From: Paenibacillus cookii
GTDB taxonomy: Bacteria > Bacillota > Bacilli > Paenibacillales > Paenibacillaceae
Assembly (NCBI RefSeq): GCF_018333375.1
Contig: NZ_BORW01000026.1
Coordinates: 1-64,000 of the forward strand
Direction of reading: 5' to 3'
Length of the DNA stretch: 64,000 bases
Shown here: one piece after another, positions 50,547 to 59,247 of the stretch
Numbering within the stretch: position 1 is the stretch's first letter
How the letters are laid out: every line of letters begins with the position of its first letter
Program-made: the position numbers and the translations under genes
The notes under the pieces: generated by a model
The model's database searches: none
What the model saw: the letters and a program-made list of their open reading frames with translations, nothing else
Told to the model about the DNA's origin: nothing

Positions 50547-51872
50547 TTACTTTTTCAACACCTGATTGACCTCCTGCTCCATGGCGTTCAGCGTGGAAGC
50601 GATGTCGGCGTCGTTCAGCATGATTTTTTGCAGGCCTCTGGCGATCCCCCCGTTGATATCCGACGCGTTCGGGACGCCGACCATATAATCGACCGCTTTA
50701 TCCAGGCTGTTGGCCGAAGCGATTTTGGCCTGGGCTTCCAGCGTATTGTCCGACTGCGTAAAAAACGGATCCTTGATGGACTCCTTCGTGGACGGAAGCG
50801 TATTGGCCGCTTTGGCAAACGCCGTCTGGTTATCCGCATTCGTAATGAACGCCGCAAACTCCACCGCTTCCTTCGGGTGCTTCGACTTGGCGGGCACGAC
50901 GACGTTCATGCTGTTCGACAAGCGCACATCGGCTTTGCCTGTCGGAAGCGGAACCGCAACCGTATTTTTGTAAACGTCCGGTGCCGAGGTTTTCAGGAAG
51001 TTGATGAACGTCGGGCCTGCGATTTCGAAAGCCACCTGTTCACTGGAATAATATTGGATCTGCTTCGTGAACGGAACATCCTCCTTCATGATGACGCCGT
51101 CGGTGATTTTCTGTTTCGTTTTTTCAAGGATCGCTTTCGTTTCCGGCGTATTAAATGCGGCTGCGCTTTTGTCCTCGTTCAGGATCTTGATGCCTTCTTT
51201 CGGGAACAGGTTCGAAACCCACTGCGTCGCATATCCCGTCTTCCCCGTTTTTTCCTTGATCTGTTTGGCCCAGGCGATCAGCTCATCCTGCGATTTCGGC
51301 GGATTTGCCGGATCCAGGCCGGCCGCCTTGACGATTTTGGTGTTCATAAAAAGAACTTCGGTGCCGGTGTACCAAGGGAGGGCATAGGCTTTTCCGTCGA
51401 TCACGGTGGAATTGAAGATGCCGTCAAAATATGATTTCTTCTGTTCATCGGTCAAAAAGGAGTTCAGGTCGGTTACGGCGCCTTTGGAACCCATTTGGCT
51501 CGCGAATTCCGTGTTCAAATTGACCACGTCCGGACTGGATCCGCTGGCAATGCTGGTAAGCAGCTTGTTGGTAACGGCATCGTAAGGATAGTCCTTCCAG
51601 TCGATGGTCACGCCCTCATGGCTTTTTTCGTATTCCGAGATCAGGTTATTGAAATAATCCGTAAAGGTCGGCTGCAGCGAGATCGTCCAAAATTCCAATT
51701 TCACCGGCTCGGCTTTGCTGACGTTTTCTTGCGTTTTTCCGTCGCCGTTTTCCTTCGTCGTTCCGCTGCTTTCTATCGGGCTTGCTCCACCTCCGCCGCA
51801 GGCGCTCAGCATAAACGACAACAATAACACGGACAACACAATGACAGACATTCCCTTTTTGTTCATTTTCAT
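50547..51872 (-). CDS. Sugar ABC transporter substrate-binding lipoprotein
   Basis: A 441-residue protein starting MKMNKKGMSVIVLSVLL with lipobox LSAC (Cys at about residue 26) followed by a Gly-rich linker. The mature part is a type 1 solute-binding protein of the UgpB/MalE type (LEFWTISLQPTFTDYFNNLISEYEK; YALPWYTGTEVLFMNTKI). The ATG at 51872 follows GGGAG. It is first in the order SBP-permease-permease-DUF4127. The ligand cannot be inferred. Confidence 0.93.
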   Translation of the reverse strand: MKMNKKGMSVIVLSVLLLSFMLSACGGGGASPIESSGTTKENGDGKTQENVSKAEPVKLEFWTISLQPTFTDYFNNLISEYEKSHEGVTIDWKDYPYDAVTNKLLTSIASGSSPDVVNLNTEFASQMGSKGAVTDLNSFLTDEQKKSYFDGIFNSTVIDGKAYALPWYTGTEVLFMNTKIVKAAGLDPANPPKSQDELIAWAKQIKEKTGKTGYATQWVSNLFPKEGIKILNEDKSAAAFNTPETKAILEKTKQKITDGVIMKEDVPFTKQIQYYSSEQVAFEIAGPTFINFLKTSAPDVYKNTVAVPLPTGKADVRLSNSMNVVVPAKSKHPKEAVEFAAFITNADNQTAFAKAANTLPSTKESIKDPFFTQSDNTLEAQAKIASANSLDKAVDYMVGVPNASDINGGIARGLQKIMLNDADIASTLNAMEQEVNQVLKK

Positions 51873-52160
51873 GTTTTCGGCTCCCTTTCCATGATTGTCG
51901 GCAGACATTCCTTTGGCTTGAGGATAAAAACGGCGGAACGGCATCAGCTTTTGGGGTAGGAGAAGAAAATCGGGATGTTCAGAGAATTTCTTCTGTTTAT
52001 TATAAAAATATGAAGTTTTTATCCTCTCTTATAACACTATTTCGTATCGCCGCCGAGCATTCCAACAATCTGCGTACAACCCGGGGAAAACTCGTCATGC
52101 CGGCGGCCATGCCGGCGAGTGGACAACACCCCTACTCCATGTATATTTGCGGCACAAAGC

Positions 52161-52198
52161 AAAAAATACCTTCAGGTCTGAATCGACCCGAAGGTATT
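52161..52198 (-). terminator. Terminator after apt
   Basis: AATACCTTC-GGTC and GACC-GAAGGTATT arms are followed on the minus strand by six Ts. It separates apt from the sugar importer. The remaining 290 bases to the binding-protein start are AT-rich without a clear promoter. Confidence 0.88.
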
Positions 52199-52260
52199 CC
52201 TAATATTTCCCGGGAAAACGTGAGTCCCGGACAATCCTTATAAGAATTCGCTATTGGCGA

Positions 52261-52779
52261 TTAATCTTCGTATTCCATGAGGGAGAACACTTCGATCCCC
52301 GGCAGCTTCTCGCGTCCGTTCAGAGCCGAAAGCTCGATCAGGAACGCTGCGCCGACGACATTCCCTCCCAGCTGCCGCACGAGGTTGACGGAAGTCGAAA
52401 TCGTGCCTCCGGTCGCCAGCAGGTCGTCCGCAATCAGCACGTTTTGTCCTTTGCGGATCGCATCCGTATGCATCGCAAGACGGTCTTTGCCGTATTCCAA
52501 ATCATAACCGACCTCGATCGTCTCGTATGGAAGCTTCCCGCTTTTACGGATCGGCGCAAAACCGACGCCAAGCGCATAGGCCAGAGGAGCGCCTACCACG
52601 AATCCGCGCGCTTCGGGACCTGCAATCACATCGATATTCAGAGCGGAAACCATTTGTTTAAGGTCGTCGATGGCTTTTTTGTACAGTTCTCCGTTCTGAA
52701 GCAATGTGGTAATATCCTTGAAGCTGATCCCCGGCTGCGGGAAATCGGGAATGACCCGAATATGTTTCTTGTAATCCAA
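52261..52779 (-). CDS. apt: Adenine phosphoribosyltransferase
   Basis: A 172-residue PRTase. It has the N-terminal HIRVIPDFPQPGISFKDITTLL, the adenine-contacting GPEARGFVVGAPLAYALG, and the PRPP motif VLIADDLLATGGTI. It salvages adenine to AMP. It lies 39 bases after recJ, in the conserved recJ-apt-relA order, although here uraA, the DUF4127 gene and the sugar importer separate it from relA. Confidence 0.97.
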   Translation of the reverse strand: MDYKKHIRVIPDFPQPGISFKDITTLLQNGELYKKAIDDLKQMVSALNIDVIAGPEARGFVVGAPLAYALGVGFAPIRKSGKLPYETIEVGYDLEYGKDRLAMHTDAIRKGQNVLIADDLLATGGTISTSVNLVRQLGGNVVGAAFLIELSALNGREKLPGIEVFSLMEYED

Positions 52780-52818
52780 ATAAATCTCCTCCTAAGTGTT
52801 ATACGAAAGGTCATGCGT

Positions 52819-55221
52819 TTAGCTGGCGCCTTCCAAACGGGATATCATCCAGCTCGTGCATTGGGATGTGCCCGCATACAGCAAATGTTGTTCCATTTCG
52901 GCCAGGCTGCCCAATGCGGAGAAATGCGCTGAACTGCTCAGTTCGCGTTTCGGCGGTTTCGGAATGACCACGATATGGCCGTCACGGCGTTCAATAAACG
53001 AAAGCTCCTCGAATACGTCCATCATCATCGATACCATACGCAATGTCGCGGAGGACTGCTGGCTGAGACGGAGAAGCGCTTCCTTCTCCCTGATCGGCTC
53101 CGCAGCCATCCGCATCAGCAATACATACAGCAGTTTGAATTGGTCCCGGCTCGGCACGGTCAGCTTCTCCGCCTGATTCCGTCCCGAGTGGAGCAGGAAC
53201 AGGTTGGAGAGGTTTTTGAACGTGGCAAGCAGCGTATCGAGCTGATCCGCGGAGTCGGGCACGTGTATCATAAACAAAGTCGTAATCTGGTCAGCGTCAT
53301 AGGTATGGGCCGCGTCGTTATATGCCGAAATTCCAGCATTCTTATCATATACCCAAAGGGTGCAATCATTCAAATGCAATTTCGGGGAACTTTCGAGGCG
53401 CGGATTAAACACGGCTGCGATCTGTTTGCGGTCCAGCCGCATATGCGGCGATATCCGGTCGTAGATTTGCTGGACGAGCCTCCATGGCTCTTTGGCATCC
53501 CTCAAATCGAACACTTGCGGTCCCACGATCCGCATATCCTGCAGCATCAGCTGCGGCTTCCGCGACCCGTTCCATTCGTTGACCGAAACCTCGGCCAGAA
53601 TGTCCAGGGTCATTCCCTCTTCCAGCACGTCCGCCAAATCTCCCCTGCCGAAAGCCACGGCTTCCATCCGCGCGCCGTCCTGTCGGACGACCAGCTTCAG
53701 ATGTTTACCGTCTTTCCCCATCTTTCTCGTTTCGACGAGCCGGGTTCCGCGGAAAATGAGCTTCGGCACCGGATTGGCCATGCCAAACGGCGCCAGCATC
53801 TCGATTTCGTCGATGACGTCCAGCGGAACGTCGGATAATTTCCATTCGCCGTCCGCAGCCGTGACGGGAATATAATCTTCTTCCGTCATCGCTGCGGCGG
53901 CAAACCGGTTCAAAGCTTCTTCAAACGCTTGAAGCTGATCCTTGTGCAGGCTCATGCCGGCTGCCGACGGGTGCCCGCCGTAATGGTCCATCAGGTCTTT
54001 GCAGGAGGTGAGCGCCTCGTAAATGTCAAGCCCCGGGATGGATCTCGCCGAACCTTTGCACATCCCGGTTTCGGGATCGATCCCGAGAATAATGACCGGG
54101 CGGTAATAACGTTCCAAAATTTTCGAAGCGACGATGCCCACGACGCCGACGTTCCAGCCTTCGCCTGCCAGAACGATCACGTCCGGAACGCTGCCGTCCG
54201 TACATTTATGCTGCAGCTGCCCAAGCGCCTCTTCGACGATTGATTCGACGACCTGCTGCCGTTCCTTGTTCAGTTCGTCCAAGGCATGGGACAGACGCTG
54301 CGCTTCGTCCGCATCATCGGACGTCAGCAAAGCCACGGCGGAACCGGCATGGTCCAGCCGGCCGCTGGCATTGATTCTTGGCGCCATCCCGAATGCCACG
54401 TTCGTGGCCGTAACCGATCCCATCGCAATCCCGCTGACCTCCATCAGGGCGCGAATTCCCGGAAACGAGGTGCGACGCATCGATTCTAGTCCGCGGCTGA
54501 CCAAAATGCGGTTTTCCCCGGTTAACGGCATCAGATCGGCGATCGTGCCGATCGCAACGATTTCGGTCCATTCCACCGGGGGTTCCCCGAGTATGGCCTG
54601 TGCCAGTTTATAAGCTACGCCGACGCCCGCCAATCCTTTGAACGGATAAGGGCAACCCGGCTGCTTCGGGTTGATGAGGGCATACGCCTCGGGAAGCACT
54701 TCGGGCGCTTCGTGGTGATCCGTCACGATCACGTCGATGCCAAGCGCGTTGGCATAGGCGATTTGCTCTACCGCGCTTATGCCCGTGTCCACCGTTATAA
54801 TCAGGCTGACGCCTTGCTGATGGGCCCAATCCAGCGCATGGTTATGTAACCCGTAGCCTTCATTGGAACGATGCGGAATGTAAATATCGAAAGAGGCCTT
54901 CAAATGCCGCATGAAAAAAATCATTAATGAAGTGCTGGAAACGCCGTCCGCATCGTAGTCCCCGTATATGAGTATATGTTCCCCCTGTTCAACCGCCTGC
55001 CGAATCCGCGGTACGGCTTTATCCATGCCGAGGAGCAGATACGGATCATGCAAAGCGTCAAGGCTGCCCCCGAGAAACATTTCGGCATCGTCCAGGCTGG
55101 TGATGCCTCTGGAGGCCAGCAGCGAAGCGGTCAATGGGGATACCGAAAGCTGCTTAGCCAAAGTTCGTGCGGTCTCTTCATGTCCGGAAGGAGTCTGCCA
55201 CGAATATTTTGATTCAAACAA
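52819..55221 (-). CDS. recJ: Single-stranded-DNA exonuclease RecJ
   Basis: An 800-residue RecJ: DHH domain with YGDYDADGVSSTSLM and VIVTDHHEAPEVLP, DHHA1 domain (MAPRINASGRLDHAGSAVALL; GGHPSAAGMSL), an OB fold and the extra C-terminal domain found in Bacillales. It degrades ssDNA 5'-3' in repair. The metal-binding Asp and His residues are intact. Confidence 0.97.
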   Translation of the reverse strand: MFESKYSWQTPSGHEETARTLAKQLSVSPLTASLLASRGITSLDDAEMFLGGSLDALHDPYLLLGMDKAVPRIRQAVEQGEHILIYGDYDADGVSSTSLMIFFMRHLKASFDIYIPHRSNEGYGLHNHALDWAHQQGVSLIITVDTGISAVEQIAYANALGIDVIVTDHHEAPEVLPEAYALINPKQPGCPYPFKGLAGVGVAYKLAQAILGEPPVEWTEIVAIGTIADLMPLTGENRILVSRGLESMRRTSFPGIRALMEVSGIAMGSVTATNVAFGMAPRINASGRLDHAGSAVALLTSDDADEAQRLSHALDELNKERQQVVESIVEEALGQLQHKCTDGSVPDVIVLAGEGWNVGVVGIVASKILERYYRPVIILGIDPETGMCKGSARSIPGLDIYEALTSCKDLMDHYGGHPSAAGMSLHKDQLQAFEEALNRFAAAAMTEEDYIPVTAADGEWKLSDVPLDVIDEIEMLAPFGMANPVPKLIFRGTRLVETRKMGKDGKHLKLVVRQDGARMEAVAFGRGDLADVLEEGMTLDILAEVSVNEWNGSRKPQLMLQDMRIVGPQVFDLRDAKEPWRLVQQIYDRISPHMRLDRKQIAAVFNPRLESSPKLHLNDCTLWVYDKNAGISAYNDAAHTYDADQITTLFMIHVPDSADQLDTLLATFKNLSNLFLLHSGRNQAEKLTVPSRDQFKLLYVLLMRMAAEPIREKEALLRLSQQSSATLRMVSMMMDVFEELSFIERRDGHIVVIPKPPKRELSSSAHFSALGSLAEMEQHLLYAGTSQCTSWMISRLEGAS

Positions 55222-55277
55222 TCGTCTTCACCTTTCTTTCCCTGCCGGCTTGCGCCTTCGATGCGCGATTCAACGCG

Positions 55278-56234
55278 TTATTGAAGCAGCGTCGGCATGT
55301 CATTATCCGTAAGCTGATGATTGGATTTGTACGGATAGCCGGGATCATAAGGAACGACTTGGATATTCACGTCACTGATATGCACGAAGCGGTTCATCAG
55401 CAGTTTTTTGGCCCGCTCCGCGATTTCGTTTGCTTCCAGCACCGTAATGCGGGGATTGACGCTGATTTTCAGATCAACGGTTACGTAATGTCCTTGCTCC
55501 CTTGCCTTCAAATCGTCGACGGTGATGATGCCGTGTACCCGCTGCACGGTCTCGATGAAATTCAGAGAGTCCTCCTGCTCGGTTTCCTCCACAAGCGAAC
55601 CGTAAACGGATGTCACGATCATCAGGTACCCTTTGCGGAGCACCAAAGCCGCCACGATCAGAGCCGCAACCGGATCCATGTACATCAGCGCTTTCACCTG
55701 CAAACCGTCGCCTGCCAAGGACAAAAAGACGCCGATGCAGACGGTCAATGAAGTATACAAGCTAAAGCGATGTTCTTCGGCATAAGCGGTATGATTCCCG
55801 TCGCCTTGCTTTTTCGAATAGCGGTATTGGAATTGAAAAATGGCTTCCTTTACGGCCAACGACACAAAAATGGCGATGAGCGTAAACGATTCCGGTATCT
55901 CGATGGTTCCCGAAGCGATTTCCCGAATGGAAGCGATCGCGATCTGCAGCCCTCCCATCAGAACAAGCACCGCAAAAATGATCGCAAACAAAGGCTCCGT
56001 TCGGTGCGAGCGTTTCGGCTGCTTGCCTGCGCCCCAAGCTTTGGCGGACATGCGGCGCGGAATGAGCCGGTTCAACGCGGTCACCGCATCGGAAGCGGAA
56101 TACAACGCATCGCCAAGCAATGCCTTGCTTCCCCCGAAATAACCTAATGTCCCTTTGAGAACGGCAAGCGACAAATCGCCGATCATTCCCGCCCAAGTGA
56201 CCTTATCGGAAGAATGTGAACGCCCTGTGCTCAT
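55278..56234 (-). CDS. Cation diffusion facilitator family transporter
   Basis: A 318-residue CDF protein. Membrane domain motifs include GYFGGSKALLGDALYSASDAVTAL (metal site Asp pair) and YAEEHRFSLYTSLTVCIGVF, followed by a cytoplasmic ferredoxin-like C-terminal domain (GIITVDDLKAREQGHYVTVDLKISVNP). It exports divalent metal such as zinc or manganese by proton exchange. The ATG at 56234 has GAGGAGG upstream; the open frame further upstream was not used. Confidence 0.9.
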   Translation of the reverse strand: MSTGRSHSSDKVTWAGMIGDLSLAVLKGTLGYFGGSKALLGDALYSASDAVTALNRLIPRRMSAKAWGAGKQPKRSHRTEPLFAIIFAVLVLMGGLQIAIASIREIASGTIEIPESFTLIAIFVSLAVKEAIFQFQYRYSKKQGDGNHTAYAEEHRFSLYTSLTVCIGVFLSLAGDGLQVKALMYMDPVAALIVAALVLRKGYLMIVTSVYGSLVEETEQEDSLNFIETVQRVHGIITVDDLKAREQGHYVTVDLKISVNPRITVLEANEIAERAKKLLMNRFVHISDVNIQVVPYDPGYPYKSNHQLTDNDMPTLLQ

Positions 56235-56367
56235 GTTTGCCTCCTCTCCGGCAGTCCCAACATGCCGATTCTTTTCTTTGAAATGGATGTCATCCGTACG
56301 GTTATGACGCACCTGCATCCGTTTCTTCGAGGTGAATAAGCCATTGATGAGTTCCACATGGAAGATC

Positions 56368-56397
56368 GAAAGCCGCGTCGCATGGGACGCGGCTTTC
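56368..56397. terminator. Hairpin after secF
   Basis: GAAAGCCGCGTC and GACGCGGCTTTC form a 12-bp stem with a 6-nt loop 15 bases after the secF stop. There is no T-run, so it may be a weak terminator or RNA-stabilising stem. Confidence 0.5.
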
Positions 56398-56412
56398 ACC
56401 TGTACAAGAACC

Positions 56413-57321
56413 TTACGCTTTGGAAGGCTTGACCGCTTTCCGGTTAGGTTTTTGCTTGTACTTAAAGAGCAGCCACAGCGGGCTTGCGATGAAGATCGAA
56501 GAGTATGCCCCGAAGATCAGGCCGATGACCATGGCCAGCGAGAACATTTTGATCGATTCTCCGCCGAACAGGAACAGGAAAAACGCGGCGATAAATACCG
56601 TAAACGCTGTATACAAGGAACGCATCAGCATTTGGTTGACGCTGTGGTTCAGCAGTTTGGCCAAATCCTCGCGCGTCTTCTGCTTGCCGAAACGCAGGTT
56701 TTCGCGGATCCGGTCGAAAATAACGATCGTATCGTTGATCGAGTAACCGATGATCGTCAGCACCGCGACGATGAACGTCAGGCTGACCTCCAGCCGGAAG
56801 ATGGAGAAGATCGCTACGACCATAAACGCGTCATGCAAAAGCGCGACGATGGCCGCTAACGCGAACCGCCATTCAAACCGGATACTTACGTATATGATGA
56901 TCCCGATACAGGATATGAGTACGGCATAGATCGCATTCCGGCCGAGCTCCTTGGCCATTTCCGGATCAACGGTGTTGATTTCGAAGGATGCAGACTTGTC
57001 CAGCTTCTGAATTTCCGCTTTCAGCTTTTCGTCCTGATCCTCCTGGAGCACTTTCGTGAAACGGATGTTCACCCGCTGATCCCCCGGCGTGATATGCGCG
57101 TCTTCTTTGGCGACTCCGATGGCGCTGAGCACCGGCTGTATCTCTTCAGCCGTCACGTTTTTGGACAGCTTCACGTCCACGTTCGAACCCGCGCGGAAAT
57201 CAACGCCGTAGTTCAAACCGAAAGCGGAAAGCGCAATAATGCCGGCGATCGTCAGCACGATCGAAAAGATAAAGGCCGGCTTGCTGAGCTTCACGAAGTC
57301 GAATTCTCTCTTAAAGTGCAT
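56413..57321 (-). CDS. secF: Protein translocase subunit SecF
   Basis: A 302-residue membrane protein with six helices. The N-terminal FDFVKLSKPAFIFSI helix and GLNYGVDFRAGSN periplasmic entry, then ALLHDAFMVV and GYSINDTIVIFDRIREN (conserved in SecF), are clear. It overlaps secD by 11 bases. SecDF uses the proton gradient to help complete export from the outer face. The ATG at 57321 is preceded by GGAG. Confidence 0.96.
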   Translation of the reverse strand: MHFKREFDFVKLSKPAFIFSIVLTIAGIIALSAFGLNYGVDFRAGSNVDVKLSKNVTAEEIQPVLSAIGVAKEDAHITPGDQRVNIRFTKVLQEDQDEKLKAEIQKLDKSASFEINTVDPEMAKELGRNAIYAVLISCIGIIIYVSIRFEWRFALAAIVALLHDAFMVVAIFSIFRLEVSLTFIVAVLTIIGYSINDTIVIFDRIRENLRFGKQKTREDLAKLLNHSVNQMLMRSLYTAFTVFIAAFFLFLFGGESIKMFSLAMVIGLIFGAYSSIFIASPLWLLFKYKQKPNRKAVKPSKA

Positions 57322-58582
57322 TGATCTCACTCTCCTTTACCCCGAACTGCTTCGGTTTTTTGAGCAGCTCGCCCTTGACGAGCAAACTAAGCAGGAAGTG
57401 GGTCAAATACACGTTCGTCAAAATGCTCAGCACGATTTCGACGATCAGGACAAGGGCGAAACCTTTGACGGCGCCTGTCCCAAACGCGAACATCACCGCA
57501 CCGACGATAATCGTCGTAATGTTCGAGTCCAAAATCGTGCGGAAGGAGGATTTGTTCCCCGCTTTGACCGCCGAGGTGATGCTGCGGCCGTTGCGGATTT
57601 CTTCCCGAATCCGTTCGTTTGTGATGATGTTCGCGTCGACGGCCATCCCGATCCCGAGAATAAACGCCGCTACGCCCGGAAGGGTCAGCGTAAAGTCGGC
57701 CCAGACGAACACCAGGATGAGCAGCCAGGTATGCACGATCAGCCCGAAGCTGGCGATGATGCCCGGCAAACGGTACATCGCGATCATAAAGAGCAGAATG
57801 ACGATGGAACCGATGATGCCTGCTTCGATCGTTTTTTGCAGCGATTGTTTGCCCAGCGTCGCGCCTACGCTTTGAGAATATTTTTCGGTCAGTTTCAAAG
57901 GCAGGGCGCCCAGATTGATCGTGTCGCGGATTTGTTTGGCTTCTTCGATGGAATAACTGCCGGAAATTTGGGCTTTGCCGTCGGTCAGCTCTTGACGGAC
58001 CGTCGGGTCGGACAGCATGTTGTCATCGAGGAAGATCGCCAGGTTTTTGCCGATCAGACGTTTGGTGACATCCGCGAATTTCTTTTTGTCCTTCACCTTG
58101 ATATCGATGACGGGCTGGTTGAGTTGGTCGTAGCCTACGGAAGCTCCGTTTTCGACAAAATCGCTGCCGACCAGCTCGACCTTACAATATATATCCTTCG
58201 GTTGCGCGTTTTCCGCAGGCGCCTTGCAGCCTTCCGCGCTGCGGAATGTCAGCGAGGCCGGCTCCTTCATTTTCTTTCTGACTTCGGCTTCGTTGGTTAC
58301 GCCTGCGATTTTAAGGCGAATCCGGTTCGTACCTTCGGTGGTTACTTCGGGTTCGCTGGTACCAAGCGCATTGGCGCGCTTCTCCAGGCTTTCCGCCGTA
58401 CGCGTGAGGGACTGTTTCGTAATCTTTTGTCCCGCTTCGAGCGGCGAAGCTTCGTACAAAATCTCGAAGCCCCCTTTAAGATCAAGACCGAGCCGGACGC
58501 CGTTCAGCAATCCCGGAGTCGACCAGGCCATGATTCCCGCAGCAACGAGCACGACGATGATGAAAGTAGCAATTCTTTTCAT
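57311..58582 (-). CDS. secD: Protein translocase subunit SecD
   Basis: A 423-residue protein starting MKRIATFIIVVLVAAG. Features are LGLDLKGGFEILYEA after the first helix, the P1 head domain, GSIVILLFMIAMYRLPG and GMAVDANIITNERIREE, which carry the proton-path Asp. It is separate from SecF, as in many Bacillales but unlike the fused B. subtilis SecDF. It lies downstream of the ComN-type gene beyond a terminator. Confidence 0.96.
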   Translation of the reverse strand: MKRIATFIIVVLVAAGIMAWSTPGLLNGVRLGLDLKGGFEILYEASPLEAGQKITKQSLTRTAESLEKRANALGTSEPEVTTEGTNRIRLKIAGVTNEAEVRKKMKEPASLTFRSAEGCKAPAENAQPKDIYCKVELVGSDFVENGASVGYDQLNQPVIDIKVKDKKKFADVTKRLIGKNLAIFLDDNMLSDPTVRQELTDGKAQISGSYSIEEAKQIRDTINLGALPLKLTEKYSQSVGATLGKQSLQKTIEAGIIGSIVILLFMIAMYRLPGIIASFGLIVHTWLLILVFVWADFTLTLPGVAAFILGIGMAVDANIITNERIREEIRNGRSITSAVKAGNKSSFRTILDSNITTIIVGAVMFAFGTGAVKGFALVLIVEIVLSILTNVYLTHFLLSLLVKGELLKKPKQFGVKESEINAL

Positions 58583-58729
58583 GCCGTTCCTAGTTCCCCT
58601 TTCGTTCTCAATATTCCTATTATAGCCATGCGTCAAAAAGCAGTCAATTTATCAATATTTGTCGTTTCCGCCCGCCGGGAGGTTTTCCGGAGCTTGAGGA
58701 GAGGCCTTATCCGCTTAGCCGCCAACCTG

Positions 58730-58762
58730 AAAAAGTTCCTCTCCCTTAATCGAAAGAGGAAC
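58730..58762 (-). terminator. Terminator overlapping the 3' end of the ComN-type gene
   Basis: GTTCCTCT and AGAGGAAC arms are followed on the minus strand by TTTTT. The 5' arm lies within the last codons of the gene. Confidence 0.75.
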
Positions 58763-59003
58763 CTTTATATGCAGATATGGTCATAAAGTTCATAAATGTC
58801 GTTACCTTCAGAGAGAGAATATCGTTGGTCAGCTTATACAAAGGAGGAATGCCTTCCTTTTCGTATTTGCTGCTGATGCAGTTCCAGATGTCTTTGCTGG
58901 TCACATGTTCATAACCGATAAGCCTGAATTCCTCCGCCTTGCTCCGGCAAAACGCCTCAATGGCGGCATCCATCTCGCTTTCGCTCATATATTCCGGGCT
59001 CAC
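58746..59003 (-). CDS. ComN-like post-transcriptional regulator
   Basis: An 85-residue protein beginning (GTG) SPEYMSESEMDAAIEAFCRSKAEEFRLIGYEHVTSKDIWNCISSKYEKEG in family style. It matches the post-transcriptional regulator domain of B. subtilis ComN (YrzD), which controls comE mRNA and binds DivIVA. GTG at 59003 is preceded by GGAGGAGG at about nine bases; a longer frame to 59045 is possible. It is divergent from spoVB and upstream of secD. Confidence 0.88.
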   Translation of the reverse strand: MSPEYMSESEMDAAIEAFCRSKAEEFRLIGYEHVTSKDIWNCISSKYEKEGIPPLYKLTNDILSLKVTTFMNFMTISAYKGSSFD

Positions 59004-59247
59004 TGGCGCACCCTCCTCCCCGTCTCCCTGGTGTCTTCCTGCCAAGTTATACTTTCATACTACCACATTCGACTCCGCATGGTCCCATTCCTTCTTTTGG
59101 ATTGCAAGACTTTTTCCGGTTTTCGCCAAACCTTCGCGCAAAAATGTCCTGGTATGAATGGACGAGTCCGGCATATCCATATACAAAAGGTCTGTCGCAA
59201 CGAATGCAGCAGCAAAAGAGCTGGCACGGAAAAAGGGAGTGGCGCAT

